Below, piece after piece: positions 1-7,000 of a DNA stretch of 8,030 nt. The notes under the pieces were generated by a model. It ran no database searches, was not told the origin of the DNA, and worked only from the letters and a program-made list of their open reading frames with translations. Position 1 is the first letter of the stretch, and each line of letters starts with the position of its first letter. The position numbers and the translations under genes were made by a program. This DNA comes from Planctomycetota bacterium (GTDB lineage: Bacteria; Planctomycetota; Phycisphaerae; UBA1845; PWPN01): NCBI GenBank assembly GCA_016209665.1, contig JACQVT010000152.1:1-8030 (forward strand), read 5' to 3'.

Positions 1-121
1 GGGGAGGAAGAGCGCCGGCTTCGAGAATCTGGACGACGGGCGAAGCTTCCGCGGCACAGTCGTACAGCAGGCGGGGCAGGGCCTCGTGGGTGACACGAAG
101 TCTGGCAGATGGGGGATTCAT
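1..121 (-). CDS. Unidentified protein, N-terminal 40 codons only
   Basis: An open frame starts at an ATG (119-121, read on the minus strand) and stays open to the left edge, so only the first 40 residues are visible and the C-terminus lies outside the window. It begins MNPPSARLRVTHEALPRLLY and continues with DCAAEASPVVQILEAGALPP. I recognise no motif, and the fragment is too short to assign a function. There is no Shine-Dalgarno sequence before the ATG. A TATACT hexamer (131-136) lies nine bases upstream, which could fit a leaderless or nearly leaderless transcript. It is on the same strand as the zinc-ribbon gene upstream, with a gap of about 79 bp, so the two could be co-transcribed. The open frame could also be chance in GC-rich DNA. 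Confidence 0.4.
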   Translation of the reverse strand, partial: MNPPSARLRVTHEALPRLLYDCAAEASPVVQILEAGALPP

Positions 122-130
122 AGCGGCGGC

Positions 131-136
131 AGTATA
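131..136 (-). promoter_or_regulatory. Possible -10 element (TATACT) before the edge gene
   Basis: Read on the minus strand, TATACT matches the -10 consensus at five of six bases and stands out in GC-rich surroundings. It ends nine bases before the ATG at 121, which would place transcription start almost at the start codon. No convincing -35 hexamer is visible 16-18 bp upstream, so support is weak. Confidence 0.2.
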
Positions 137-200
137 CCGCTCGCGCCGGTGGGTCTGCCAGCCGGTGGACCGATGGGAGTCGGGGGGGCTTGCAGCGGGA

Positions 201-395
201 CTAGGGTTTGGCTTCGGCAGACGCGCCTTCGGGGGCTGGGGAGGTGGAGCCGCTGGTGGTCTTGGCCTTGTCGGACAGGGGAACCATGAAATCCTTGCCG
301 CACTTGCCGCAGCGGACCCGGCGTCCGCGGACCGTCTCCGGTACCTGGAGGATGCCACGGCACATCAGATTGGGGCAGATAACAGCGATGATCAT
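201..395 (-). CDS. Small zinc-ribbon protein (MJ0042-like finger)
   Basis: This 64-residue protein has one recognisable domain, a zinc ribbon near the N-terminus with cysteines at residues 7, 12, 29 and 32. The pattern is CPNLMC, then GILQVPETVRG, then RCGKCGKDFMVP. The hydrophobic-VP-x-x-x-x-G stretch between the cysteine pairs and the terminal F-x-VP are typical of the MJ0042/finger-containing family. The first knuckle is CX4C instead of the commoner CX2C. The last 25 residues are rich in Ser, Ala, Pro and Lys and look disordered. Small proteins of this type are common in Planctomycetota; their role is mostly unknown, with zinc and possibly nucleic-acid or protein binding inferred. The ATG at 395 is the first start after an in-frame TGA, but no clear Shine-Dalgarno precedes it. 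The gene is transcribed away from ispE. Confidence 0.75.
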   Translation of the reverse strand: MIIAVICPNLMCRGILQVPETVRGRRVRCGKCGKDFMVPLSDKAKTTSGSTSPAPEGASAEAKP

Positions 396-598
396 GTTGG
401 CTTCAGCTCAAAAGACACCCTGGTCAACTCTCCCTTTCCCTCTCATTGATCGGGTGGAGCTGGTCTCTGGATAAGCTAAAAACGTGGGGTGGGCCAAGCC
501 CGCAGGGGGAAGGGACGTCGCTTGACGGGGCCGCTCGGCGGCGGCTCTGCAACTTGTCGTCAAATAACGAGTTGTATCCGATCTGGAGGACGGCGGGT
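396..598. other. Intergenic region between divergent genes
   Basis: This stretch separates the minus-strand zinc-ribbon gene from the plus-strand ispE region. Together with 599-781 it forms about 386 bp without a conventional gene. Short open frames exist on both strands (for example 408-611 minus), but their composition is low-complexity and they have no recognisable domains, so I do not call them. The base composition is locally less GC-rich around 455-480 and 550-575. The only structure I can support here is the inverted repeat listed at 550-574. Confidence 0.5.
550..574. repeat. Inverted repeat upstream of the ispE promoter
   Basis: CAACTTGT (550-557) and ACGAGTTG (567-574) form an eight-pair stem with one G-T wobble and a nine-base loop. 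It ends 25 bp upstream of the -35 hexamer at 599. There is no T-run on either side, so it does not look like an intrinsic terminator. The position would suit a regulator binding site, but an eight-pair imperfect palindrome can also occur by chance. Confidence 0.3.
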
Positions 599-626
599 TT
601 GACAATGCCAAACGGCGGTCTACAAT
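599..626 (+). promoter_or_regulatory. Near-consensus housekeeping (sigma-70 type) promoter
   Basis: TTGACA (599-604) is a perfect -35 hexamer. After a 16-bp spacer, TACAAT (621-626) matches the -10 consensus at five of six bases. In GC-rich DNA such a pair is unlikely by chance. Transcription would start near 633, about 150 bp before the ispE start codon, giving a long leader. That leader contains the 38-codon ORF at 662-778. The promoter should drive ispE and spoVG together. Confidence 0.6.
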
Positions 627-661
627 GATGTTAGTTCGGCGTTTAGCAGTGAGGCTGCATC

Positions 662-778
662 ATGAGAAGCATCTGTGCAACGAATCATCGTCGTCCCACC
701 CCTCGATCCCGGGTTATCACTGTCTTTGTCAGCCTGACTTTTGGGGCGGGGGCGGTTCGTTGCCAGCAGGGTGTCTGA
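662..778 (+). CDS. Possible 38-residue leader peptide in front of ispE
   Basis: A short frame opens with ATG at 662, preceded by GAGG (651-654) at a seven-base spacing, and ends with TGA at 776-778. It lies wholly inside the leader expected from the promoter at 599-626. The peptide has a basic first half (NHRRPTPRSR) followed by a hydrophobic stretch (residues 18-32, VITVFVSLTFGAGAV), a layout like a signal peptide or single membrane segment. It is in the same frame as ispE, and only one codon (CGG) separates its TGA from the GTG proposed as the ispE start. Translation of this frame could therefore deliver ribosomes to ispE, or a small readthrough fraction could make an extended IspE. No homology is known to me, and it may be a chance ORF. 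Confidence 0.3.
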   Translation: MRSICATNHRRPTPRSRVITVFVSLTFGAGAVRCQQGV

Positions 779-781
779 CGG

Positions 782-1669
782 GTGTTCGCCAGCGAGCAAG
801 GAGCCGATGGCGGCGAGGTCGTTCGATCGCCGGCCAAGATCAACTGGACGCTCGGTGTCCACAGGAAGCGTCCGGACGGGTTTCACGAGATATCCTCGCT
901 TATCTCGCTGGTGACCCTCTATGATGAACTGTCCTTCTCGGACGGGGCCGGGCCGGGTCTCGTTCTGGAATGTGACCGATCTGAGGTTCCCACGGATCGC
1001 AGCAACCTCGTGTACCGGGCGGCGGAGTTGCTCGCCTCTCGGGCGGGTCGGATCGTTGGTTTGAGATGCCGGCTGGCCAAGCGGATTCCGGTGGGTGGCG
1101 GCCTGGGCGGAGGCAGTTCCAACGGGGCGTCAACGTTGATGGCCCTGAACCGACGGTGGGAATTGGGTTGGTCCACAGGGCAGCTCGCTGAACTGGCGGC
1201 CGAACTCGGCAGCGACGTGGCGCTGTTCCTGGAGCAGGGCTCGGCGGTGGTCAGCGGGCGGGGCGAGACGGTGCGGCCGACGACGCTCGGATGGCGAGGG
1301 TGGATCGTGCTGTTGATTCCCGGGCTGCACGTCTCGACGGCTGGGGTATACCGCAGTTGGCGGGCCGGGCAGCAACAGGCGGGACCGGTTGAGCCGGGGT
1401 CGGCCGCGGATGCGGTGGACTGGATGGAGCGGACGTTCAACATGCTCGAGGCACCGGCGATCGAGGCCTGCCCGCAGTTGGGCGCGTTGCAGCGCCACGC
1501 GGCCGAGATCGCGCAGCGGCCGGTGCGGATGTCGGGCAGCGGGTCGACGTTATTCACGGCGTTCAACACGCGAGACGAGGCGGATGGTTTCAGCCGGGCT
1601 GCCGGCGGGCGGCTGGGTGTCCGGACCGAGGTCGTGCAGCCGGTCGAGCAGGTGGGAGAGCGGACATGA
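782..1669 (+). CDS. ispE: 4-diphosphocytidyl-2-C-methyl-D-erythritol kinase (IspE)
   Basis: This cytosolic GHMP-family kinase phosphorylates the 2-hydroxyl of CDP-methylerythritol using ATP in the MEP pathway to isopentenyl diphosphate. At 295 residues it has the usual family length. SPAKINW (16-22) carries the conserved Lys19, matching Lys10 of E. coli. [13 protein letters not shown] (72-84) is a family signature. The glycine-rich ATP loop [15 protein letters not shown] runs from 103 to 117. GSDVALF (143-149) contains Asp145, corresponding to catalytic Asp141 of E. coli. MSGSGSTLF (250-258) is the C-terminal GHMP motif. All key residues are present, so the enzyme should be active. The GTG at 782 is the only start between an upstream in-frame TGA (776-778) and the conserved domain. 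Its ribosome site is weak (AGGG about ten bases upstream). Its TGA overlaps an ATG at 1666 in ATGA, and spoVG follows directly. Confidence 0.95.
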   Translation: MFASEQGADGGEVVRSPAKINWTLGVHRKRPDGFHEISSLISLVTLYDELSFSDGAGPGLVLECDRSEVPTDRSNLVYRAAELLASRAGRIVGLRCRLAKRIPVGGGLGGGSSNGASTLMALNRRWELGWSTGQLAELAAELGSDVALFLEQGSAVVSGRGETVRPTTLGWRGWIVLLIPGLHVSTAGVYRSWRAGQQQAGPVEPGSAADAVDWMERTFNMLEAPAIEACPQLGALQRHAAEIAQRPVRMSGSGSTLFTAFNTRDEADGFSRAAGGRLGVRTEVVQPVEQVGERT

Positions 1670-1680
1670 GTGGCTTCACG

Positions 1681-1688
1681 GGAGGTGA
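1681..1688 (+). promoter_or_regulatory. Strong ribosome binding site deciding the spoVG start
   Basis: GGAGGTGA is an eight-base match to the complement of the 16S rRNA 3' tail. Its GGAGG core ends seven bases before the ATG at 1693. The earlier in-frame ATG at 1666 has no comparable site and would add nine residues absent from the SpoVG family. The site therefore supports 1693 as the true start. Confidence 0.8.
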
Positions 1689-1692
1689 CACC

Positions 1693-2502
1693 ATGGAGAT
1701 CAGCGAGGTTCGGATCAAGCTGGTGACGAACCCAAGCGAACGACTGCGGGCGTTCTGCAGCGTGACGTTCAACGGCGATTTCGTCATCCGGGACCTGAAG
1801 ATCATCGAGGGCGCGGGGGGAGCGTTCGTGGCCATGCCGTCGCGGAAGCTGGCGGACCGATGCCCTCGGTGCGGCTGCAAGAACCACCTTCGGGCGAGGT
1901 TCTGCAACGACTGCGGCGCCCACCTGAAGGAGAACCGGGCGCCCAAGGACGGGCAGGGTCGGGCCAAGCTGCACGCGGACATCGCCCACCCGATCAATGC
2001 CGGCTGCCGCGAGCGGATCCAGAACGCCGTCATCCAGGCCTACGAGGCTGAACTCGAGCGCTCCAAGCAGCCGGGCTACAAACCCCAGGCCTTCGAGGAC
2101 CTCGACGATTACGACCTGGACCTGCCGGAGGTGGGGGAGGTTGCGGCGACTTCGGCTGGGGCCGCGGCACCGGCAGGGCGGCCGAACGGGCGGCAGCATG
2201 AGTCCCGCCCAGACGACGAGTTTGGCGACTACAACTCGCTGATCGCCGATCTCAAGCGGGACGCCGCCGACCGGAGGCAGACCTCCGGACAGCCGGCCAA
2301 GGCGCCCAGCGACCGTTCGCTGCGCCTACCGCCGTCAGAAGGCGAGACCGCCTTGGGCAAGCCGGCTTACCGGCAGCCACCCAAACCGGCGCCGGATTCG
2401 CAGCCCGCCTCGAAGACGGCCGGGCGTCCGGAGTCAAATCGCGGCGACAGCGAACCGGCCCCCACTGGCGAGGACGATGGCTTTGGAGCCGGGCTGGGCT
2501 GA
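1693..2502 (+). CDS. spoVG: SpoVG-family regulator with inserted zinc ribbon and long tail
   Basis: From 1693 the protein has 269 residues against roughly 85-100 for ordinary SpoVG. The N-terminus ([32 protein letters not shown]; residues 1-52) and the block [19 protein letters not shown] (96-114) match the SpoVG core, a small dimeric DNA/RNA-binding protein that in Firmicutes and spirochaetes regulates development and virulence genes. Between MPSRK and DIAHPI, where B. subtilis has about ten residues, lie about 42 that include a zinc ribbon: C57-x2-C60, then C71-x2-C74, with a further Cys62. After about residue 130 the chain is acidic, then Pro/Ala/Ser/Arg-rich and probably disordered, with one helical patch ([16 protein letters not shown], 180-195). 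A function in regulation is inferred; spore formation is not implied. It follows ispE closely, with a 23-bp gap. Confidence 0.9.
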   Translation: MEISEVRIKLVTNPSERLRAFCSVTFNGDFVIRDLKIIEGAGGAFVAMPSRKLADRCPRCGCKNHLRARFCNDCGAHLKENRAPKDGQGRAKLHADIAHPINAGCRERIQNAVIQAYEAELERSKQPGYKPQAFEDLDDYDLDLPEVGEVAATSAGAAAPAGRPNGRQHESRPDDEFGDYNSLIADLKRDAADRRQTSGQPAKAPSDRSLRLPPSEGETALGKPAYRQPPKPAPDSQPASKTAGRPESNRGDSEPAPTGEDDGFGAGLG

Positions 2503-2552
2503 CAGGCCGTTGCGTGCCCACACCGGCGGGGGGCCATCGCGCGGCCACTCGC

Positions 2553-3614
2553 TTACGTGGCGGGGGCCTGGCGAAGGGTGATCTCGGCGTCGGTCTTGAA
2601 GCCGGCGCGGACCCGGAGGACCTCGATGCGTTCGGAGACCTCCTGGGCCATGCGGCTGTTGGGGAACTCCTGGCGGATCTGGAGGCCGACACCCAGGGCG
2701 TCGCGCCACCGGTGTTCGGAGACGGCCAGGCTGAACTGCACGCCGAGATTGAGCAGACGGGCCTTGAACACGCCGCGTGCCGAGTCTTGCAGGTTCTGGG
2801 CCTCTTCGCGCGTGAGATACTGATCGAGCTGGGTCAGGATCGAGATGCCCTCGTCGATCTCGTTGCGGGCCACCGCCTGGTTCCACTTGGCGAGCAGTTC
2901 CTGTTTGTGGGCCTCACGGCGGCGGTTGAGGTCCTTGGGCAGCTCAAGGATCCGCTCGTGCCGGGGGAACAGCTTGATCAACCGCTCGATCTCCATGCGG
3001 GCCCGGTCCCAACGGTGCTCGGTGAGGGTCTTTTCGATGAGGGCGACCGCCTCGGTGATTTTCTCCTCGATGGTCATCACGCGGGCGCTGGCCAACTCCT
3101 GCCGCAGGGCCTCGGCTTCCTGCTTGTAGCCGAACCGCCGTTCCATTTCGCTGATGAGGTACGTCGCCGCCTCCCAGTCGCCGCCGTACATCTCCTCGCG
3201 GATGGCCTGCCGCAGGGCCTCGCGCTCGGTCTCGCGGTGGGTGATCGAGCGGACGGCGTCGGAAATCTGGGTGCTCTCGGCGGTGATGCGGGCGGCGGTC
3301 TCCACGTGCTTGACCGATTCCTGGATCTCCAGCAGCAGGTTGTGGACGCGGTTGATGTTCATCTCGGACTTGGAGATGAGCTGAGTCAGGGCGTTGAGTA
3401 TGAGGGCGAACACGATGAGGGCCAGGCCCGAGCCGAGGGCGAAGACGCCCGCGGCGCTCGACGACGGGCTGAACAGCGCAATCACGCCGGCCACCAGGAA
3501 TACGCCGCCGACCGCGCAGCCGGCGACGGTGGCCAGGATCGAGGTCAGCAGGGGTACGCGGTTGCGGGCGGGTATCTCGGACACCGAATCGGCTCCTGGC
3601 GGCGGACACTTCAT
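2553..3614 (-). CDS. Membrane-anchored protein with helical (TPR-like) repeats
   Basis: The protein has 353 residues if it starts at ATG 3614. Two hydrophobic segments (about 23-48 and 54-79) form a membrane hairpin, followed by a long helical region, part of it probably coiled coil (80-145). Four similar units begin with GDWEAA (145), HRWDRA (200), NEIDEG (251) and HRWRDA (301), a period of about 50 residues, each preceded by an amphipathic helix. This suggests TPR/SEL1-like solenoid repeats facing the cytoplasm, for protein contacts. I do not know the family by name, and no enzyme motif is visible. The start is uncertain: GTG at 3584 (codon 11) has AGGAG eight bases upstream, and the promoter at 3630-3658 would leave only about nine leader bases before ATG 3614, favouring 3584 and 343 residues. 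Its 3' end converges on spoVG with a 50-bp gap. Confidence 0.8.
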   Translation of the reverse strand: MKCPPPGADSVSEIPARNRVPLLTSILATVAGCAVGGVFLVAGVIALFSPSSSAAGVFALGSGLALIVFALILNALTQLISKSEMNINRVHNLLLEIQESVKHVETAARITAESTQISDAVRSITHRETEREALRQAIREEMYGGDWEAATYLISEMERRFGYKQEAEALRQELASARVMTIEEKITEAVALIEKTLTEHRWDRARMEIERLIKLFPRHERILELPKDLNRRREAHKQELLAKWNQAVARNEIDEGISILTQLDQYLTREEAQNLQDSARGVFKARLLNLGVQFSLAVSEHRWRDALGVGLQIRQEFPNSRMAQEVSERIEVLRVRAGFKTDAEITLRQAPAT

Positions 3615-3629
3615 CTAACGGCCACTCCA

Positions 3630-3658
3630 ACTGTAAGTGGCACCCTATGTCCCGTCAA
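3630..3658 (-). promoter_or_regulatory. Candidate promoter for the helical-repeat membrane gene
   Basis: On the minus strand TTGACG (3653-3658) is followed, after 17 bp, by TACAGT (3630-3635), matching the -35 at five and the -10 at four of six bases. Transcription would start near 3623. The short distance to ATG 3614 makes the GTG start at 3584 more credible if this promoter is used. Confidence 0.4.
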
Positions 3659-3757
3659 TCCGGGTGGAAGGTCCCATCGGGCTTGCCGAGGGGCGAGTTG
3701 AACCGCGCGTCGGCCTTTGGGTCAATGGCGAAGCGGGGCGGATGTGCCAACGCCGTG

Positions 3758-3955
3758 TTACGCGGCTTGGGCGGGTTGCCCGCGGCCTGGATGCTCTCGA
3801 CCGCCGCCCATCGCCTTTTGGTCGTCGTCTGCCTGCTCCTGTTTGAGTTCCTCGAGGCGCATCAACAAGTGGCGTCGGCGCCGGTCCTTTTCGCGGCCGA
3901 CGATCCGCAGGAACAGCCCGGCCCCGATCATCGCGATGGCCAGATGCAGCAACAC
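3758..3955 (-). CDS. Small single-pass membrane protein
   Basis: The 65-residue frame has a hydrophobic N-terminal segment (LLHLAIAMIGAGLFLRIV, residues 2-19), then a strongly basic stretch (GREKDRRRRHLLMR), then an acidic helix (LEELKQEQADDDQ) and a Gly/Pro-rich tail. The basic cluster after the hydrophobic segment predicts one membrane helix with the C-terminus in the cytoplasm. GTG at 3955 is supported by AAGGA five bases upstream; an in-frame TGA lies further upstream. It starts 96 bp after the stop of the large secreted protein on the same strand, so co-transcription is likely. I do not recognise a family. The alternative is a chance frame, but the start signal and the layout are what a real small membrane protein would show. 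Confidence 0.55.
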   Translation of the reverse strand: MLLHLAIAMIGAGLFLRIVGREKDRRRRHLLMRLEELKQEQADDDQKAMGGGREHPGRGQPAQAA

Positions 3956-4051
3956 GGCCGTCCTTCCAGGTGGGACTTCGCTCCCCAGCGAGTGGTCCCA
4001 GCGGGTTCATCGGCTGGATCGGCACCCGAGTTGACGTTCCCGAAGGAGGTG

Positions 4052-7000
4052 TCACCGGGAGGGAGGTTCGTGGGCGGGCTGCACGGGGTTTGCGGCGGCC
4101 GCGGGATAGATGTAGACCGGCAGGTGATCGCGGGTGACGATGCTGCCCAGGGGGCCTTCGACTTCGACCGACAGGTCGTATCGGCCGGGGGGCGGGTCGG
4201 TCTTGACTATCAGGCTGTGCTCGGTGGCGTCCGACGTGACGGGCAGTGCGAGTTCGGCCGTCGTGGCCGACGTCTGCGGCGAGTCGAGCGATCGCAGGGT
4301 CGCTCGAACCTTGGCCGACCGCGTCTCGGGCGAGCGGGCGGCCACAACCAGGCGGAAGTAACCGTCCTGCGGCGTGGCCCGTCGCCGCCACAGCAGGGCG
4401 GCTGAGACCCGGGCCCCGTCGGCCGAGGGCTCGAACTCCAGCGTTGCGAACTGCGAGGTCTTCTTGCCGAGGGTCATCGCCTTGGGGCGCAGCTCCAGGC
4501 GGCCCTTGCGCAGCACGCCGGCGTCGGCATCGCTGACGACCACGTCGAAGCCGGCTCGCGGCCACAGGTCGGGTGCCAGGGGCGGGAACTCCGACAGCGG
4601 GATGGCGGCCTCGTAGAGGGTACGGTCTCGCTCGCGGACGATCCGCACGTGCGCATCGGTCGTTCGGCCGACGGGCTGCCCGCGCCGCCCGGCGTACCGC
4701 CAGACCAGCGGGCCGTCTGCGCTCAGGACGAGGACGATCTCGTGGTCCTCCTCGCCGAAACCGGCGGTTCGTCGTTCGAGCGTGGGGTCCAGCGCGATCT
4801 GCACGCAGTCGCCCTTCCAGAAGTCCGCGTCGTGGTGCGGCTGATGGTGGACGTCGTCGAGGACCTCGGCCGCGATGAGCAGCCGCTGGTCGTCGACGCC
4901 CAGCGCCACCCGCGCGCCGAGATCACCCGGCCGGCCGAAGTCGTATCGGCCGCTGCGCCGGAGCCGCACGGGGATCACGGCCCCGTCGTGCTTGTCCTTG
5001 TAGCCTTCCAGGCGCTGATAGACCTGAAACTCGTACAGGATCGGCCACGTGAGCAGACCGCGGATCACGTCGCCCGGCCGGATGTCGGCCTTGGCGGCCG
5101 GCGAACCGGGCGCCACCTCGGTGACCACGACGCCCTTGCCTTGCAGGTCTTCAAGCACGTACTTGCGTTCGAGGTCCTCGGTGATCTGGGTGTACCTAAA
5201 GCCCATGTAGGAGCCGAAATGCAGTCGCCACTCGGGGCGCGACAGATCGTTGACGATCTGCGTCTGGACGCTGACCACGTCGGGGAACCCGTGCTCATCG
5301 CTGGTGAGCTTGAAGAATCGCTCTTCCGGCCAGTCGTCGAGGCGGCCGTCGATCGTGACTGTTCCCGCCTGTCCAACGGTGTAGTCCGCATCGCCGCTGG
5401 CAGCTTGGGCGACGTTCGGCACGGGCTCGTCGTTGAACGCGAGCGAGATCGGGCCGGCAGGTCGGTTGGCGGGCCAAGGCGGCTGGACGTCGACCGACCC
5501 ATCCTTGCGGACGTAGACGATTCGTTCGTAGCCCACGCTTCGGGTTCGCGGGTCGTCGACCACGAAATCGAACGGGATACCGCGTCGCGAGCACAGGATG
5601 CCCTCCCACATCGCCGCCGCGGAGATGTCGCCGAAGCTGGCCCCGCCGCGCGACCGCTGCTCTCGCTCCATGCCCCACGTGCCTCGCCACCCGAACACGT
5701 ACCCCGGCGGCAGGGCGATGGCGACCCGGGCGGCCCGGTTCACGTCGGCGAGGGCCCCTCGCGGATGGTCGGCGGCGTGCCGCATCAATTCCTGCATCAG
5801 GGTCTTCTGCAGGTCATAGGTCATCGGCGGCCAGCTCCAGAACCAGATGTAGCGCGCGCCCATGTCGTGGCCCTGGAGCAGGGCCGCCCGCCGCAGCTTG
5901 GGATCGCCCTCGGGGTACTCGCTGATGCCCCAGTCGCGGCCGAACACCCGGGCCGCCCCCCGCAGGAACGCGTTCAGGCAGTTCACCTGGTCGGTCAGCG
6001 TCAGGTCGGCGAGCCCTTCCTGGCCGAAGAGGTCCTCCGGCTCCCAGCCGCAGCCGCGGCGATAGTAGCGCCCCTCGTGCACGACGGCCGGAGCACCGGC
6101 GGCCATCTGGTACCACGCCGACCAGTAGTCGGTGTCCCACGAGACGGCCGGTGGTGCCAGCAGATCCAGAGTGCCGGATTCCGCGCCGTTGCCCATCGGC
6201 AGCTCGCGATGTCGCAGCGCGTAGTGCGACTGCACTCGCTGGCGCATCGCCTCGGCCACCTGTTCGGGTGCCGACGGGTTGACCGGGATGTCGCCACCCC
6301 AGCCGAGCCGCACGCTGGGCTCGTCGATGAACATCCGGCCGGGGATCCAGTTGCTGCGGTAGTAGGTGTCGGGGAACCGCGGCGTCATCCGGCAGAACAC
6401 CGGCTGCGCCCACAGCCAGCGCAGCGCCTCGCCCTCGGCGGCGAAGTAGTTGACGCCGACGGCGATCATGGCCTCGTACTCTTCGCGGGTGTAGGCGCGG
6501 TCCTTGACGTCGTCGCCGGATTTCGTCTGGACCACCGCGGCCTGCGTGCCGCAGATCAGGTCAGTCCGCAACGTCAGCAGCCTGACTGGCTCGAACGTCA
6601 CCTGCGGCGGCGGCTGGACCGGCCGCGAGCGAACGATCACGTGGCCGAGGAACGCGCCCGCCGTCGCGAAGCCGCCATCGTACCTCGCATCGACCGACGG
6701 CCGAGGCAGGAACGATTCGGTGAACTGAATGGGCGGCAGCAAGGCGGAGTTTGTGGCTCCGTCGCGGTATTCGAGCGCTTGGCCGGCCGCATCGCAGTAG
6801 ATGTACCGCTCGACGTGCCCGATGCCGTCGGGCGAGGTCATGGGCACCCGTTCCGACAGCAGACGGAGGCCGTACTGCCCGTCGTCCCGCATTCGGGCCG
6901 ACAGCTCCCACCACTGGAGCGCCCGGCCAGTCTCTGGTTGCGTCTCCCCGACGATGATCGCAAGCTCGCTGACCGGCGGCCCCTGGCCCTCGGCGGCGGG

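Noticed and set aside
408..611. 67-codon minus-strand frame in the intergenic region before ispE
   Set aside because: It has no recognisable domain and low-complexity composition, and it covers the inverted repeat just upstream of the ispE promoter.
806..880. ATG at 806 as an alternative start near the AAGGAG at 798-803
   Set aside because: It is out of frame with the IspE motifs, and the spacing to AAGGAG is only two bases.
919..2199. 426-codon minus-strand frame across ispE and spoVG
   Set aside because: It overlaps two genes with clear family motifs, and its translation is Pro/Arg/Ser-rich with no recognisable domain.
2544..2561. GCCAC/GTGGC hairpin as a terminator between the convergent genes
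   Set aside because: It has only five pairs, overlaps the stop codon of the minus-strand gene, and has no T-run on either strand.
2514..3701. 395-codon plus-strand frame opposite the helical-repeat membrane gene
   Set aside because: The Leu/Gly/Asp/Val-rich translation is the mirror of a coiled-coil-rich gene in GC-rich DNA. The minus frame has transmembrane segments and repeats.
3645..4565. 306-codon minus-strand frame overlapping the end of the secreted-protein gene and the small membrane ORF
   Set aside because: Its Arg/Pro-rich composition is typical of a shadow frame, and it overlaps the well-supported coding frame of the large protein for most of its length.
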